A stretch of 36,989 nt of DNA from an uncultured bacterium (GTDB taxonomy: Bacteria > Verrucomicrobiota > Lentisphaeria > Oligosphaerales > Oligosphaeraceae), in assembly GCA_902776645.1 (NCBI GenBank), contig CACYQT010000035.1, forward strand, positions 1-36,989. Reading direction: 5' to 3'. A program made the translations under genes and the position numbers. The notes beneath the pieces were generated by a model. It did not search any database, was not told the origin of the DNA, and saw nothing but the letters and a program-made list of their open reading frames with translations. Below, one piece after another: positions 1 through 10,462 of the stretch; positions within the stretch are counted from its first letter, which is position 1, and every line of letters begins with the position of its first letter.

Positions 1-488
1 CACGCAACATCTTCCTTTGCACGCACATCCCGATCCTTCCCGTCTCCCGCTGCAAAATCGAATGGATCCCCTTCAGCAAGCCGGAAGAGAAGGAAAAACG
101 GCTCGAACTGCTGAACATGCTTCTGGAACGCAACGTCATCATCCTCTGCGGCCACATCCATGAGCAGACGCTTCTGGAATACGCCAACGAAAAAGGCCGC
201 ATCACGCAAGTCACGGCCTACAGCGTCATCGGCTCCGTCAAATCTGAAAAGAACGGGCCGCTGGTGGAAGGCACCGTGGAGCAATTCAAGGCCATTCCGG
301 TTGCCAAGACAAATATGGAAAAAGATACGCCTGTCGGCAAACTCGTCGCCGAATACCTCCCCGGCATCAAGCGTTACGACAAGATCGAAGGCGCAGGATA
401 TTGTGTTCTCCAAGTCTCCCCCGAAGGCATCGTCAACGAATACCACAGCCTTACGGGAGACGACACACGCGTTATTAAAGTCCGGTAA
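1..488 (+). CDS. Metallophosphoesterase, C-terminal part (5' truncated by window edge)
   Basis: The reading frame is open from base 3 and ends at the TAA at 486-488, so about 160 C-terminal residues are present. Two features of calcineurin-like phosphoesterases can be seen: THIPILP near the start and CGHIHEQ about 35 residues later. These fit the late metal-ligand motifs (a His before a hydrophobic strand, then GHxH) of this two-metal phosphoesterase fold. Some 110 residues follow the GHIH motif, a C-terminal extension of unknown role. The N-terminal D-x-H and GD motifs lie outside the window. The family is fairly sure, but the substrate and location cannot be inferred, because a signal peptide would be in the missing part. 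Confidence 0.75.
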   Translation, partial: RNIFLCTHIPILPVSRCKIEWIPFSKPEEKEKRLELLNMLLERNVIILCGHIHEQTLLEYANEKGRITQVTAYSVIGSVKSEKNGPLVEGTVEQFKAIPVAKTNMEKDTPVGKLVAEYLPGIKRYDKIEGAGYCVLQVSPEGIVNEYHSLTGDDTRVIKVR

Positions 489-542
489 GTCTTTAGTTTG
501 AATAGCTTCCAGACGGATGACCATCAACCGTCCGGAAGACTT
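487..542 (+). other. Imperfect hairpin between the phosphoesterase and the lipoprotein gene
   Basis: CTTCC-a-GACGG (506-516) pairs with CCGTC-c-GGAAG (528-538) around an 11-nt loop. AAGTCTT (487-493) can alternatively pair with AAGACTT (536-542). There is no T-run after it, so it is a poor intrinsic terminator. The ribosome binding site AGGAG (544-548) starts just after the structure, so it could instead affect translation of the lipoprotein gene. No function is proven. Confidence 0.35.
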
Positions 543-554
543 TAGGAGATAATC

Positions 555-1625
<1,071 letters not shown>

Positions 1626-1674
1626 CTTTATATTTATTCCATTGATAATCCAACTATCTTGATTGGAAGCCTTT

Positions 1675-2568
1675 TCATTTTGCAGAAAAGAAACTTCCAA
1701 GCTTGGTCAACCCGCGGTTTGTAATCAAAACATCCAAGCCGTTCTTCATGGCATTTTTACGCACAAACTGCTGCAATTCCGCATCTTTCGGATAATCAAC
1801 CAAAACAACGATCAATCCCTTCGCTTGAGCCTTTTTCAAATAGCCAATCGTCTCGTTGATTTCACGTTCTTTCTGCTGCCTCTTTCCATTCGTGAAAACA
1901 TCCTCAGCACCAATTCCATCCAAACGCGCCATGTAGTCACTGTCTTCAAACAATGCCTGCGCATTCTGCTGGATGACCATGAATCGTGGCGAACACTGCT
2001 TCGCCCGCGTGACAATTTCCGTCACAAACAATTTCATATCCTGTCGATATGTTTGTTTCGTTTCCGGATTGATGCAATTGTCCTTTCCTTTTTCAAAGAA
2101 TTCATAACCATCGACGATATCCAGATACACACCGTCAAATCCTTGATTAACAATTGTTTCCAAATAAGAGAAGACAATGTTCTGCCAATCTTTCCGCCAA
2201 TAGCGCACACGGAAGTTTCCCTTCCATTCTTTGTTTTCCTCCACCAGAAAGCCCGGCCGTTTCTCTTTCCATTCTTTCTTCCAATACGGACGGTAGTCCT
2301 CCGCCTCGCCGATGGAAAGATAGGCGACAATCCGTCGATTACCGTCGCTCTTTTTCATGGCAGCGATCTCCTGCGGCCGCCACATGCCTTCCTTGCTGCC
2401 ATCGAAAGAATAATCGATGACGACAAGCTGCCTGCCGCTTTCATTGATCTTTCGGATAAACGCCTCCTTGTTTTTGGCGAACTTCTCCGCCTGCAGGATA
2501 TACGCGAACGACGGCCCCGCCTCGACGACGGCGGCGAACAATAAAAACAAGCATGCACAGAATTTCAT
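1675..2568 (-). CDS. Secreted TM1410 / glycoside hydrolase 114-like protein
   Basis: The protein resembles the TM1410 / GH114 (endo-alpha-1,4-polygalactosaminidase-like) TIM-barrel family. Visible hallmarks are AYILQ near the mature N-terminus, VVIDYSFDG, RIVAYLSIGEAEDYR, GFDGVYLDIVDGYEFF and a late strand VVLVDYP. The acidic residues in IGEAE and YLDIVD are where the family places its active site. The frame is open up to 2730, but I choose ATG 2568 because MKFCACLFLLFAAVVEAG is a good signal peptide and the upstream extension is not plausible. That gives 297 residues. It converges on the lipoprotein gene with a 49-base gap. Many TM1410 members have no proven activity, so the substrate (possibly a galactosaminyl polymer) is uncertain. 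Confidence 0.75.
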   Translation of the reverse strand: MKFCACLFLLFAAVVEAGPSFAYILQAEKFAKNKEAFIRKINESGRQLVVIDYSFDGSKEGMWRPQEIAAMKKSDGNRRIVAYLSIGEAEDYRPYWKKEWKEKRPGFLVEENKEWKGNFRVRYWRKDWQNIVFSYLETIVNQGFDGVYLDIVDGYEFFEKGKDNCINPETKQTYRQDMKLFVTEIVTRAKQCSPRFMVIQQNAQALFEDSDYMARLDGIGAEDVFTNGKRQQKEREINETIGYLKKAQAKGLIVVLVDYPKDAELQQFVRKNAMKNGLDVLITNRGLTKLGSFFSAK

Positions 2569-2933
2569 AACACACCAGCAATCTTCATACGTATTGACAA
2601 TGGCGGTGGCAAATGCCTCCATATTCATCCGTGAAAGCAAGTGCGCGCCTGAACACCAACCAATCGAGGTAATATACCATGCAAGCGTCAATTGGTCAGC
2701 CAAACATCTCATTTTTCCGTATGTCGCCATGATTTTGCCAACAATGGGCTATTGCCGCAATCAAATCATTGATTATGAACAACAAAAGGCATTAAATGGC
2801 ACAAAATTCATCTTTTATTGAATCAGCCCCCCAAAAAGCATCCTCCATCTTTTTTCGTTGGAACTGGAAAAAACAACTTCATGGCTTATATTCAGTAAAA
2901 AAACTTGAAGTTTTTCAGCATCGGAAGACGACC
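2569..2933. other. 365-base divergent intergenic region
   Basis: No convincing gene lies here. On the minus strand AATATA at 2671-2676 reads TATATT preceded by TG, an extended -10-like site about 100 bases upstream of the TM1410-like gene, but with no good -35. For the plus-strand gene, TATATT at 2887-2892 is a possible -10. Just upstream of that gene's ribosome binding site is a palindrome, AAAAACTT-g-AAGTTTTT (2899-2915), which could be an operator. None of these is more than a candidate. Confidence 0.35.
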
Positions 2934-3743
2934 ATGCCAGATTCAAATAAAACGACACAAACTCCGCAGTCCCTATTCGGGGAGAAGGACATCCTTCATG
3001 ACATCGAAACCGTCCAGGCGAAATGGGCCCGCGAACAAGTCCGCCGCCGCGCCCTGATGGTGAAGGTCTTCATCATCGGCGGGATCTTTCTCTTAGTGGG
3101 CCTAGGCGCCGTCATCCACAGGATCTACCGCATCAACCAGATGCGAAAATACTACGAAGAGCAGGAGCAGAAGAAATTCGACCCCATCGGCTATCGAAAC
3201 GCCAAAATCCGCATCTTCCTCTATGCAAACGAAGATGCGGAGGCCGTGGCGGACATTCTTCGCGAAGCCGTCGACAACAAGCCGTCCGAATTCTATGTCC
3301 AGTTCAGACCATTGGAAGGCGTGGACGGGGAGGAAGTTGAAAAGGCTCTCGGCAAATTCCAGCCCGGTGTCACCATCAACGGCAAATACGAGTTCAAAAT
3401 CAAAGATCAGAACGGCGTGGAAAAGGACGTCAAGCTTCTGGGCGACCCCGGCCACTTCTTCAACTTGAAGGATCTCGGCATCATCATCAACCAGGTCCAT
3501 CAGCAAATCTACGGCGAATCCTATCTGCAACCGGTCTCCAGTCTCTTTGAGAAACGCACCCAAAGCATTCCCATCGAAGGGGTTGACGTGGATGAACTCG
3601 TTATCAAGGAAAACGGGAAAATTGATGACCATGATCACGATCATGAAAAAGAAGAAGAAACGCCGGATGGCGTCATTGAACGCGTACCGATCTCTGTAGA
3701 CGAGCTCATCGTCCCGAAACTAAACGTGAAAGACAAGAAATAA
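2934..3743 (+). CDS. Single-pass membrane protein of unknown family
   Basis: Start ATG 2934 is preferred over in-frame starts from 2796 because GGAAG (2923-2927) sits six bases upstream, giving 269 residues. After a charged, probably coiled N-terminal stretch of about 40 residues there is one transmembrane helix (roughly residues 45-65, FIIGGIFLLVGLGAVI), then a basic and acidic linker and a soluble domain of about 180 residues. The C-terminal third contains an acidic/histidine patch, DDHDHDHEKEEE, that could bind metal. I do not recognise the soluble domain. It lies 73 bases upstream of the DinG-like helicase on the same strand, which suggests co-transcription but gives no functional clue. 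Confidence 0.7.
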   Translation: MPDSNKTTQTPQSLFGEKDILHDIETVQAKWAREQVRRRALMVKVFIIGGIFLLVGLGAVIHRIYRINQMRKYYEEQEQKKFDPIGYRNAKIRIFLYANEDAEAVADILREAVDNKPSEFYVQFRPLEGVDGEEVEKALGKFQPGVTINGKYEFKIKDQNGVEKDVKLLGDPGHFFNLKDLGIIINQVHQQIYGESYLQPVSSLFEKRTQSIPIEGVDVDELVIKENGKIDDHDHDHEKEEETPDGVIERVPISVDELIVPKLNVKDKK

Positions 3744-3816
3744 TCCGCAAGCCATCATTGTCCCCTCCTGTCGTTTCCCACAAACCGCATAGCCCGTATT
3801 CCCGCAACGTCTCCGC

Positions 3817-5814
3817 ATGGTAAAAGAACAAACTGAATCCTTTTTCGGGGCCGACTCCCCCCTGCGGAACGCCAATGCCACGGATAATTTCGCCTTCAAA
3901 TACGAGCCGCGGCAACAGCAGGTCGACATGGCGTACGCCGTCGCGGACGCCTTCGACAACCGCGAAAACCTCTGCATTGAAGCGCCGACCGGCGTCGGCA
4001 AGACGTTCGCCTACCTTGTGCCCGCGTTCTTCCACGCCTGCCAAACGGACAAGCCGGTCGTCATCACCACGCACACCATCAGCCTTCAGGACCAGATTCT
4101 CAATCGAGACATCCCCCTTCTGGCCAAATTCCTCAATGTCAAGATCGACGCAGTCGTCGCCAAAGGCCGCTCCAACTACTTGTGCCTCCGCAAGTTGAAC
4201 ACGATCGCGGACATGGATCAATCCCTCCTGCCGGACGACAATATCACCGGCGATCTCGGACGGCTCGTCTCATGGGCCGAAAACACCAAGACCGGCGACC
4301 ATACGGACATGAACCGCCCCATCTCCCCCCAGTTGTGGAACGCCGTCTGCTGCGAACGCGGCAACTGCCTCAACGGCCAATGCCCCTTCTTCGCCTCCTG
4401 CTTCCTCATGGCCGCACGCCGCCGCATCGGCAAGGCGCGCATCATCATCGCGAACCACGCCTTCTTCTTCGCCGCGCTCGCGACGGACGCCCGCATCGCC
4501 ACCCGTCCGGATGCGGATTCCCGTGAACGCGAAAAACTTCTGCCGGATTTCTCCGCATTGGTCATCGACGAAGGCCATACGCTCGAAGACGCAGCCGCCA
4601 ACCATCTTGGAATCCGCGCGGACTCGCTCACCATCCGGCGGATTCTCGGCCGACTCTATTCCGATGAACGGAAGACAGGCCTGCTCGCGGCGGAACGCTT
4701 CTCCGAAGCCCGCGAACTCGTCACGGACGCCCGCCGCCGCGCCACGTTGTTCTTCTCCTCCCTGCTCAACTGGATGGAGCCGCAGAACAAGAATCCGCTC
4801 CGCTATTTCGTGCCCAACCATATTGAAAACTATCTCGCCGCCCCCTTCGCCAAGCTCGAAAAATCGCTCTCCGCCTTCGCAGACGACGAAGAGGACGCCG
4901 CCGTGAAAACCGAACTGGAATGCCTGAAAGACGCCATCGAAGAACAGCACATGGCCCTCGACGTCTTCTTCACGATGGCACGGCAGGATTTCGTCTATTG
5001 GATGGAAATCTTCGGACGGGAGAAGAACGACATCTCCTTCAACTGCATTCCCGTCGACGTGTCCCCCCTGCTGGCGGAACAGGTGTTCATGAAACCGCCG
5101 GTCATCGTCACCTCCGCGACGCTCGCCGTCAACGGCGACATCCGCTATTTCATGGGCCGCATCGGCGCAGGCAACGCCAGATCCATGATTCTGGACACGC
5201 CGTTTGATTTCAAACACCAAGTCCAGACATACATCGCCAAAAACATGCCGGACCCGCGCGATCTGGACGCCTTTCTGGACAAGGCGGAAGGCCATCTCCG
5301 CCATTTTCTCGCCCTCACCAACGGCCGCACGTTCGTCCTTTTCACCTCCTACAACATGATGAACAATCTCGCCAAACGGATGGAGTCGTTCTTCTCGGAG
5401 AACAATCTCACCCTCCTTCTGCAAGGCGACGGACTTCCCACGCTGAAGATGATCGAAAAGTTCAAATCCACCGAACGCGCCGTCATCTTCGGAACATCCA
5501 GTTTCTGGACAGGCGTAGACGTGCCCGGCGACGCCCTCTCCTCCGTCATCATCATGCGACTGCCGTTCGCCAATCCGGACCATCCGCTCGAACTCGCACG
5601 CACGGAACGGGCCACCGCCCTCGGCAAAAACGCCTTTTTCGACTACACCGTGCCGGAAGCCGTCCTCAAGTTCCGCCAGGGCTTCGGACGACTCATCCGC
5701 ACAAAGGACGACACGGGAATCGTCGTCATTCTGGACAGCCGCATCATTCAGAAGCGATACGGCCAGTCCTTCCTCAACTCCATCCCCGAATGCCCCGTCG
5801 AACTCATCGATTAA
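3817..5814 (+). CDS. DinG/XPD-family ATP-dependent DNA helicase with Fe-S cluster
   Basis: 665 residues, normal for DinG/YoaA-type superfamily 2 helicases. Visible motifs: Walker A EAPTGVGKT (55-63), TTHTISLQDQ (motif Ia), the DEAH variant DEGH (251-254), SATLA (motif III), GTSSFWTGVDVPG (motif V) and QGFGRLIRT (motif VI). Cys123 and a cluster at 178-195 (C178, C179, C184, C189, C195) match the 4Fe-4S domain between motifs Ia and II. Such enzymes unwind DNA 5'-3' and resolve R-loops or damaged forks. No N-terminal exonuclease domain is fused. No strong ribosome binding site precedes ATG 3817. The AEC permease gene follows after 24 bases. Confidence 0.93.
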   Translation: MVKEQTESFFGADSPLRNANATDNFAFKYEPRQQQVDMAYAVADAFDNRENLCIEAPTGVGKTFAYLVPAFFHACQTDKPVVITTHTISLQDQILNRDIPLLAKFLNVKIDAVVAKGRSNYLCLRKLNTIADMDQSLLPDDNITGDLGRLVSWAENTKTGDHTDMNRPISPQLWNAVCCERGNCLNGQCPFFASCFLMAARRRIGKARIIIANHAFFFAALATDARIATRPDADSREREKLLPDFSALVIDEGHTLEDAAANHLGIRADSLTIRRILGRLYSDERKTGLLAAERFSEARELVTDARRRATLFFSSLLNWMEPQNKNPLRYFVPNHIENYLAAPFAKLEKSLSAFADDEEDAAVKTELECLKDAIEEQHMALDVFFTMARQDFVYWMEIFGREKNDISFNCIPVDVSPLLAEQVFMKPPVIVTSATLAVNGDIRYFMGRIGAGNARSMILDTPFDFKHQVQTYIAKNMPDPRDLDAFLDKAEGHLRHFLALTNGRTFVLFTSYNMMNNLAKRMESFFSENNLTLLLQGDGLPTLKMIEKFKSTERAVIFGTSSFWTGVDVPGDALSSVIIMRLPFANPDHPLELARTERATALGKNAFFDYTVPEAVLKFRQGFGRLIRTKDDTGIVVILDSRIIQKRYGQSFLNSIPECPVELID

Positions 5815-5838
5815 TCAATTCAACAGCAGGTACTTAAC

Positions 5839-6870
5839 ATGAATTCCGTCTTCAGCGTCAGCTTCTTCGCAGTTCTGAAACTGCTTCTTGGCGTGCTCGT
5901 CGGATGCATTCTCGGCAAGACGGGCATCATGCCTGCGGACGCACGCCGCTCGCTCAGCAAGATCATCCTGTGGGTCATGCTGCCATGCATGCTCATCACG
6001 TCCCTCTGCAAGAACATCTCCATCGACAATGTCCGCCAATACACGTGGGTCACGTTGTCCGCAGGCGTCATCGCGCTGGTAGGCTTCCTTTTCGCGCAGC
6101 TTCTCAGCCGCCTGTTCAATGTAAAGGACGAACAGTTCCGCCCATGCGTCGCCGCATCCTGCCTGGGCAACGCCAGCTACATCCCTCTCCCGCTGCTTGG
6201 AACCATCTGCCTCACCGCGCCGCTTTTCTCCGAACACGCCAACATATACAAGGATTTGAGCGTCCTTTACGTCTCCGTCTTCCTGATGCTCCATTCGCCT
6301 CTGCTCTGGCTGTTCGGCTTCCCCTATCTCTCCGGCAAATCCATCCGCGAAATCAAGCTGAAACAACTCCTCAGTCCCCCCATCTGCGCGTCTTTCATCG
6401 GCTGGACCATCGGTCTCACGCCGCTGCGCCGCCTCTTCGTCGGAACAGGCGCGCCGCTTGGCGTCATCATCGACACGATGAAACTTCTGGCCGACGCGGT
6501 CTTCCCCTGCGCCCTGCTCGTCATGGGCGGCATTCTGGCGGACCCACCACCGAAAAACGAACAGATCCGCTGGAACACCGTCACGTCCATGGTCATCACC
6601 AAACTGTTGCTATTGCCTGCCTTCGGCATCCTTCTCGTGACGTTCCTCTGGAAATATTCGCTCATTCCGCATGACGGCATCTGCGCCTTGGTGCTGATGG
6701 TCGAAGCATCCGTCCCCCCCGCGAACAATCTCATCATCATGTCGCAGTCGCTGAACAAAGGCGAATCCTCCATGGCGCGACTTCTCATCTGGGCCTACAT
6801 GCTCGCCGTCCCCTCCCTCACCCTCTGGATTTTCCTCTATCTCACTCTCATCCAATCGTGGATGAAGTAA
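5839..6870 (+). CDS. AEC (auxin efflux carrier) family permease
   Basis: 343 residues, almost entirely hydrophobic, with about ten transmembrane segments arranged as two halves around a more polar centre (residues 165-190). The N-terminal GVLVGCILGKTGIMPADARRSLSK and the paired helix-breaking segments (NASYIPLPLLG; EASVPPANNLIIMSQ) are characteristic of the AEC/BASS superfamily (PF03547). Bacterial members carry malonate, malate or other organic anions; the substrate here is unknown. A weak AGG precedes the start. It probably shares a transcript with the helicase, though the two functions are unrelated. Confidence 0.88.
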   Translation: MNSVFSVSFFAVLKLLLGVLVGCILGKTGIMPADARRSLSKIILWVMLPCMLITSLCKNISIDNVRQYTWVTLSAGVIALVGFLFAQLLSRLFNVKDEQFRPCVAASCLGNASYIPLPLLGTICLTAPLFSEHANIYKDLSVLYVSVFLMLHSPLLWLFGFPYLSGKSIREIKLKQLLSPPICASFIGWTIGLTPLRRLFVGTGAPLGVIIDTMKLLADAVFPCALLVMGGILADPPPKNEQIRWNTVTSMVITKLLLLPAFGILLVTFLWKYSLIPHDGICALVLMVEASVPPANNLIIMSQSLNKGESSMARLLIWAYMLAVPSLTLWIFLYLTLIQSWMK

Positions 6871-6907
6871 CGACGGCGTCCCGCGTAGCGACGGCGTCCC
6901 GCCGTCG
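6871..6907 (+). repeat. 18-bp direct repeat ending in a small hairpin
   Basis: CGACGGCGTCCCGC occurs at 6871-6884 and 6889-6902, starting right after the permease stop codon. The second copy continues into GCCGTCG, so CGACGGC (6889-6895) pairs with GCCGTCG (6901-6907) around GTCCC. There is no T-run, so it is not a standard terminator. Confidence 0.75.
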
Positions 6908-6958
6908 GTAATACAACAAACAAAACAATTCCAAATAAAAACAATATAAGGTATAACC

Positions 6959-7574
<616 letters not shown>

Positions 7575-7579
<5 letters not shown>

Positions 7580-8369
7580 TCCACCGCAGGTGGACGTCAC
7601 CTGCATGGACAAGTCTCACGCCGTCAGGCGTTTCCAGCAGCAATCGCCCTTCGTCATCGATTCCGCGGGCAACGCCTTCCTCAATCTGCTGGCCTTGTTC
7701 GATGGCGATGGCTTGGCCAGAAAGCAGATCATGTCTGTTCCAATAATCCATGAACGGACGCAGGGAGGCGGCGTCCTGCCATTCGTCAAAAACAATTTCC
7801 AGTCGATTGAGAAACGCCGCCAATACTTGTTCGCGGCTCCATGACTGGCCCGTCGCCATTTTCAACGATGTCGCGGTCGCTCGCAAATCATCGGAAAAAT
7901 CGTCCAATGAACTATTTACATTGATGCCGATTCCCGCCACGACGGCTGGAGAACGATCTTTCATCGTCGCGCCTTCGCACAGGATGCCGCTGATTTTCCG
8001 ATGGGCATCCGCCGTGAGCAAATCATTCGGCCATTTCAATCCCAATGATAGCGACGGCGCCATTCCGGCCAACGCCTTATGCAACGCAATCGCGCAAATG
8101 ACAGGAATTTGCGGAAACGCCGACACCGCAACGCGCGGCTTCAGCACAAACGACACGTAGATATTGAGTCCCGCAGGCGACAGCCACGCATGGTCAAGAC
8201 GGCCGCGTCCGGCCGTCTGCTCGTCCGAAACCACCGTGCAACCATGCGAACAACCGCTTGACGCCGCCTGTTTCGCATCCAGATTCGTCGATTTCGTCGT
8301 CAAATGGCATATTAGCTCTCTTCCCAACCATTCTGTATTCAAATACTTCTTGATTTCTTCCCTTATCAT
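7575..8369 (-). CDS. birA: Biotin--[acetyl-CoA-carboxylase] ligase (no HTH domain)
   Basis: Catalyses biotinyl-AMP formation and transfer of biotin to carrier proteins such as AccB. Class II aaRS-like signatures are clear: the adenylate-binding GRGR within DEQTAGRGRLDHAW, KWPNDLL, KISGILCE and a GIGINVN strand, then an SH3-like C-terminal domain (about the last 50 residues, ending VHAGDVHLRWS). The N-terminal helix-turn-helix of bifunctional BirA repressors is absent, so this is a Group I enzyme without operator binding. I prefer ATG 8369 (AAGG eight bases upstream) over the in-frame GTG 8378, whose spacing to GGGAG is too short. Length is 264 residues. The last sense codons run into the heptamer array. 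Confidence 0.93.
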
Positions 8370-8463
8370 TTCTGACACCTTCTCCCTACTGCAATTCTGC
8401 TGTTTGAGTTACACCAATTCTTCTTCGTATAAAAGCTTTGCAAATTAAAGCGAGGCATTCATT

Positions 8464-9360
8464 CTAGAACAGCGACGGCTGAAGCGACGCCTTCATGGCC
8501 TTGTCGATCGCCCCCATCAGCGATTTGAAATTCTGTTCGGCGGCCATGGTGCGGATCTTCTCCCAATCCGGCATCCGCCGGCGGATGCCCTCCAGACCAT
8601 GCCATCCTTCTATCTCCTTGGTGTCCAATATGATCAGCTTCATATTGCGGTCAAGCAGTTCACGGGATTCCTCCAGACTGCGGCGGATGCGGTCGGGCTT
8701 CACATCGGCCAGATGTTCGCGCAGACCGTCCAATCCGCCGAAATCCGTCAGCAGCTTGCTGGCCGTCTTCGGACCGATGCCATCGACGCCGCGGATGTTA
8801 TCGGACGTATCGCCCAAAAGCGCCAGATAGGCGGGAACCATCTCCGGCTTCACGCCGAACTTCTCCTGAACCTGCGGGATTCCCGTCTCGATCCAATTGC
8901 CGTTCTTGCCGGGGGCCAGCAACCGCACATCGTCGCAGACAAGCTGCGTGATATCTTTGTCAAACGCCAGAATATCAACGGCGCGGCCATCGCGGCGCGC
9001 CGTCACGGAGGCGATCAGATCGTCTGCTTCACGGCCTTCCTCCATCAGCAACGGCCAGCCGAAAGCCTCCATCCACTGCTTGATCGGCTCCACCTGGCTG
9101 CGCAAATCATCCGGCATGGGCGGCCGTTGCGCCTTGTATTCCGGCAGGAGGGCGCAACGTGTCGCGGCCTTTCCTTTGTCGAAAGCCACTGCGCCGTAAC
9201 GGCTTGGCAATGTCGTCTCCGCCTGCAGCAACAGACGGACCATGCCATACAAGGCGCCGACGGGCTGCCCGGCGGGATTCGTGAAGCCGCCCGAATGGGA
9301 CATCGCGTAGTACATCCGATAGATATGCGCATATGCGTCAATCAGTACAATTCGTTCCAT
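8464..9360 (-). CDS. 5'-3' exonuclease / flap nuclease (Pol I N-domain type)
   Basis: 298 residues corresponding to the free-standing 5' nuclease domain of DNA polymerase I. Conserved acidic metal ligands are visible in LIDAYAHIYR (near residue 8), AFDKGK (near 60), EGREADDLIA (about 107-116) and AFDKDITQL. The helix-hairpin-helix segment GDTSDNIRGVDGIGPKTASKLL (about 183-204) is textbook for this family. It probably removes RNA primers or flaps. AAGGAG lies five bases upstream of ATG 9360 and overlaps the stop region of the upstream pseudouridine synthase, so the two genes are translationally coupled. No polymerase domain is attached. Confidence 0.93.
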   Translation of the reverse strand: MERIVLIDAYAHIYRMYYAMSHSGGFTNPAGQPVGALYGMVRLLLQAETTLPSRYGAVAFDKGKAATRCALLPEYKAQRPPMPDDLRSQVEPIKQWMEAFGWPLLMEEGREADDLIASVTARRDGRAVDILAFDKDITQLVCDDVRLLAPGKNGNWIETGIPQVQEKFGVKPEMVPAYLALLGDTSDNIRGVDGIGPKTASKLLTDFGGLDGLREHLADVKPDRIRRSLEESRELLDRNMKLIILDTKEIEGWHGLEGIRRRMPDWEKIRTMAAEQNFKSLMGAIDKAMKASLQPSLF

Positions 9361-9369
9361 GCAAACTCC

Positions 9370-10347
9370 TTAATGGCTAATATCCAATAACTTTTCAAAA
9401 TCCAGCCACTCCGTCCGCAGATCCAATGTCCGCCCTTCCGGCAATGGAAGCCGCAGATGGCAGGCGTGCAACGCCTGCCGCCCGATCCGCAACCGACGGA
9501 TGTCCTCCGACCTCATCTCGCCTTTTACAAAACGCAGATAGATCCCGTCATCCACACCATATAATTTATCACCGACGACGGGATATCCCAATGAACACAG
9601 CGTCGCCCGTATCTGATGCGTCCGCCCCGTTCCAAGCGTGGCTTGCAGCAACGACAGGCCGTTGCCGCGTCGCAAACAACGGAACGACGTCGAAGCCGTC
9701 TCCGCATCCACCGCATCCGCAGGAACTTCCGTTCCGAACCGCCGTTTCTTCTTGACGGCTGAACGGTCATCCTGCCACAGCCAGCCTTCCGCCGACAATT
9801 CGTCGGGAAACTCGCCTTCGACGACCACCCAGTACTCCTTGCAGGCCTCTTCGCGCGCCATCGCGCGGGCCGCCGTTTTCGCGGCACGTTTGTTTTTCGC
9901 CACCAGAACAAGCCCCGAAGTCTCACGGTCAAGGCGATTTACGAAATGAATCTCCTCCAACGGCGCGACACCGCGCACGCGCCCTTCCTTCAGCATCGCC
10001 CACAACGTCCGATTGAAGAAAATGCCGGCCGGATGGCACGGCAGATTGCCGGATTTGCACAACGCCAGAAAATCATCGTCATCATGGACAACTGTCACGG
10101 TTTCATCGACTTCCGGCTCCGGCCTCGCTTCCGGCAGATATTCCATTTCATCGCCGCACCGCAGAACCGTCGCCGCCGTCGCGGCGACGCCGTTGACGAT
10201 GATCCGCCCGGCGGCGATCTCCCCCGCCCAGCCCGCCGCGTCACGATACGTGAAACGGCCGCCCAGATACTCCAGTATCCCGAGCGGCTTTCCTTCGCCT
10301 ATCCGTATCTTGCTCGTCCGTTTCACTATGATCGATCTTTTTTTCAT
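9370..10347 (-). CDS. RluA-family RNA pseudouridine synthase with S4 domain
   Basis: 325 residues. The N-terminus (about 18-75) looks like an S4 RNA-binding domain (YLGGRFTYRDAAGWAGEIAAG, IIVNG). The catalytic domain begins with VVHDDDDFLALCKSGNLPCHPA, then HFVNRLDRETSG, where the Asp of RLD is the expected nucleophile. GTGRTHQIRATLCSLGYPVVGDKLYG follows. Family members isomerise uridines in 23S rRNA or tRNA, and the target site cannot be told from sequence. Members usually have H-RLD; here Asn precedes Arg (VNRLD). The gene is followed at 9 bases by the exonuclease and diverges from namZ. Confidence 0.92.
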   Translation of the reverse strand: MKKRSIIVKRTSKIRIGEGKPLGILEYLGGRFTYRDAAGWAGEIAAGRIIVNGVAATAATVLRCGDEMEYLPEARPEPEVDETVTVVHDDDDFLALCKSGNLPCHPAGIFFNRTLWAMLKEGRVRGVAPLEEIHFVNRLDRETSGLVLVAKNKRAAKTAARAMAREEACKEYWVVVEGEFPDELSAEGWLWQDDRSAVKKKRRFGTEVPADAVDAETASTSFRCLRRGNGLSLLQATLGTGRTHQIRATLCSLGYPVVGDKLYGVDDGIYLRFVKGEMRSEDIRRLRIGRQALHACHLRLPLPEGRTLDLRTEWLDFEKLLDISH

Positions 10348-10462
10348 GCCATCCCGTCGTCTCCATGATTAAAATTTAACCTTGATAATTGATTTTTCCA
10401 CGTTCCAATGGCAAAGTATATGGTGAGTATTTTTCATTTCGATAAAACACAGGATCAACAAC

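Noticed and set aside
1663..2544. A 293-codon plus-strand frame opposite the TM1410-like gene
   Set aside because: Phe/Leu/Arg-biased shadow with no domain, while the minus strand has a signal peptide and family motifs.
4270..5583. A 437-codon minus-strand frame inside the helicase gene
   Set aside because: Antisense shadow of motif-rich coding sequence, with Gly/Glu/Val-biased product and no independent signals.
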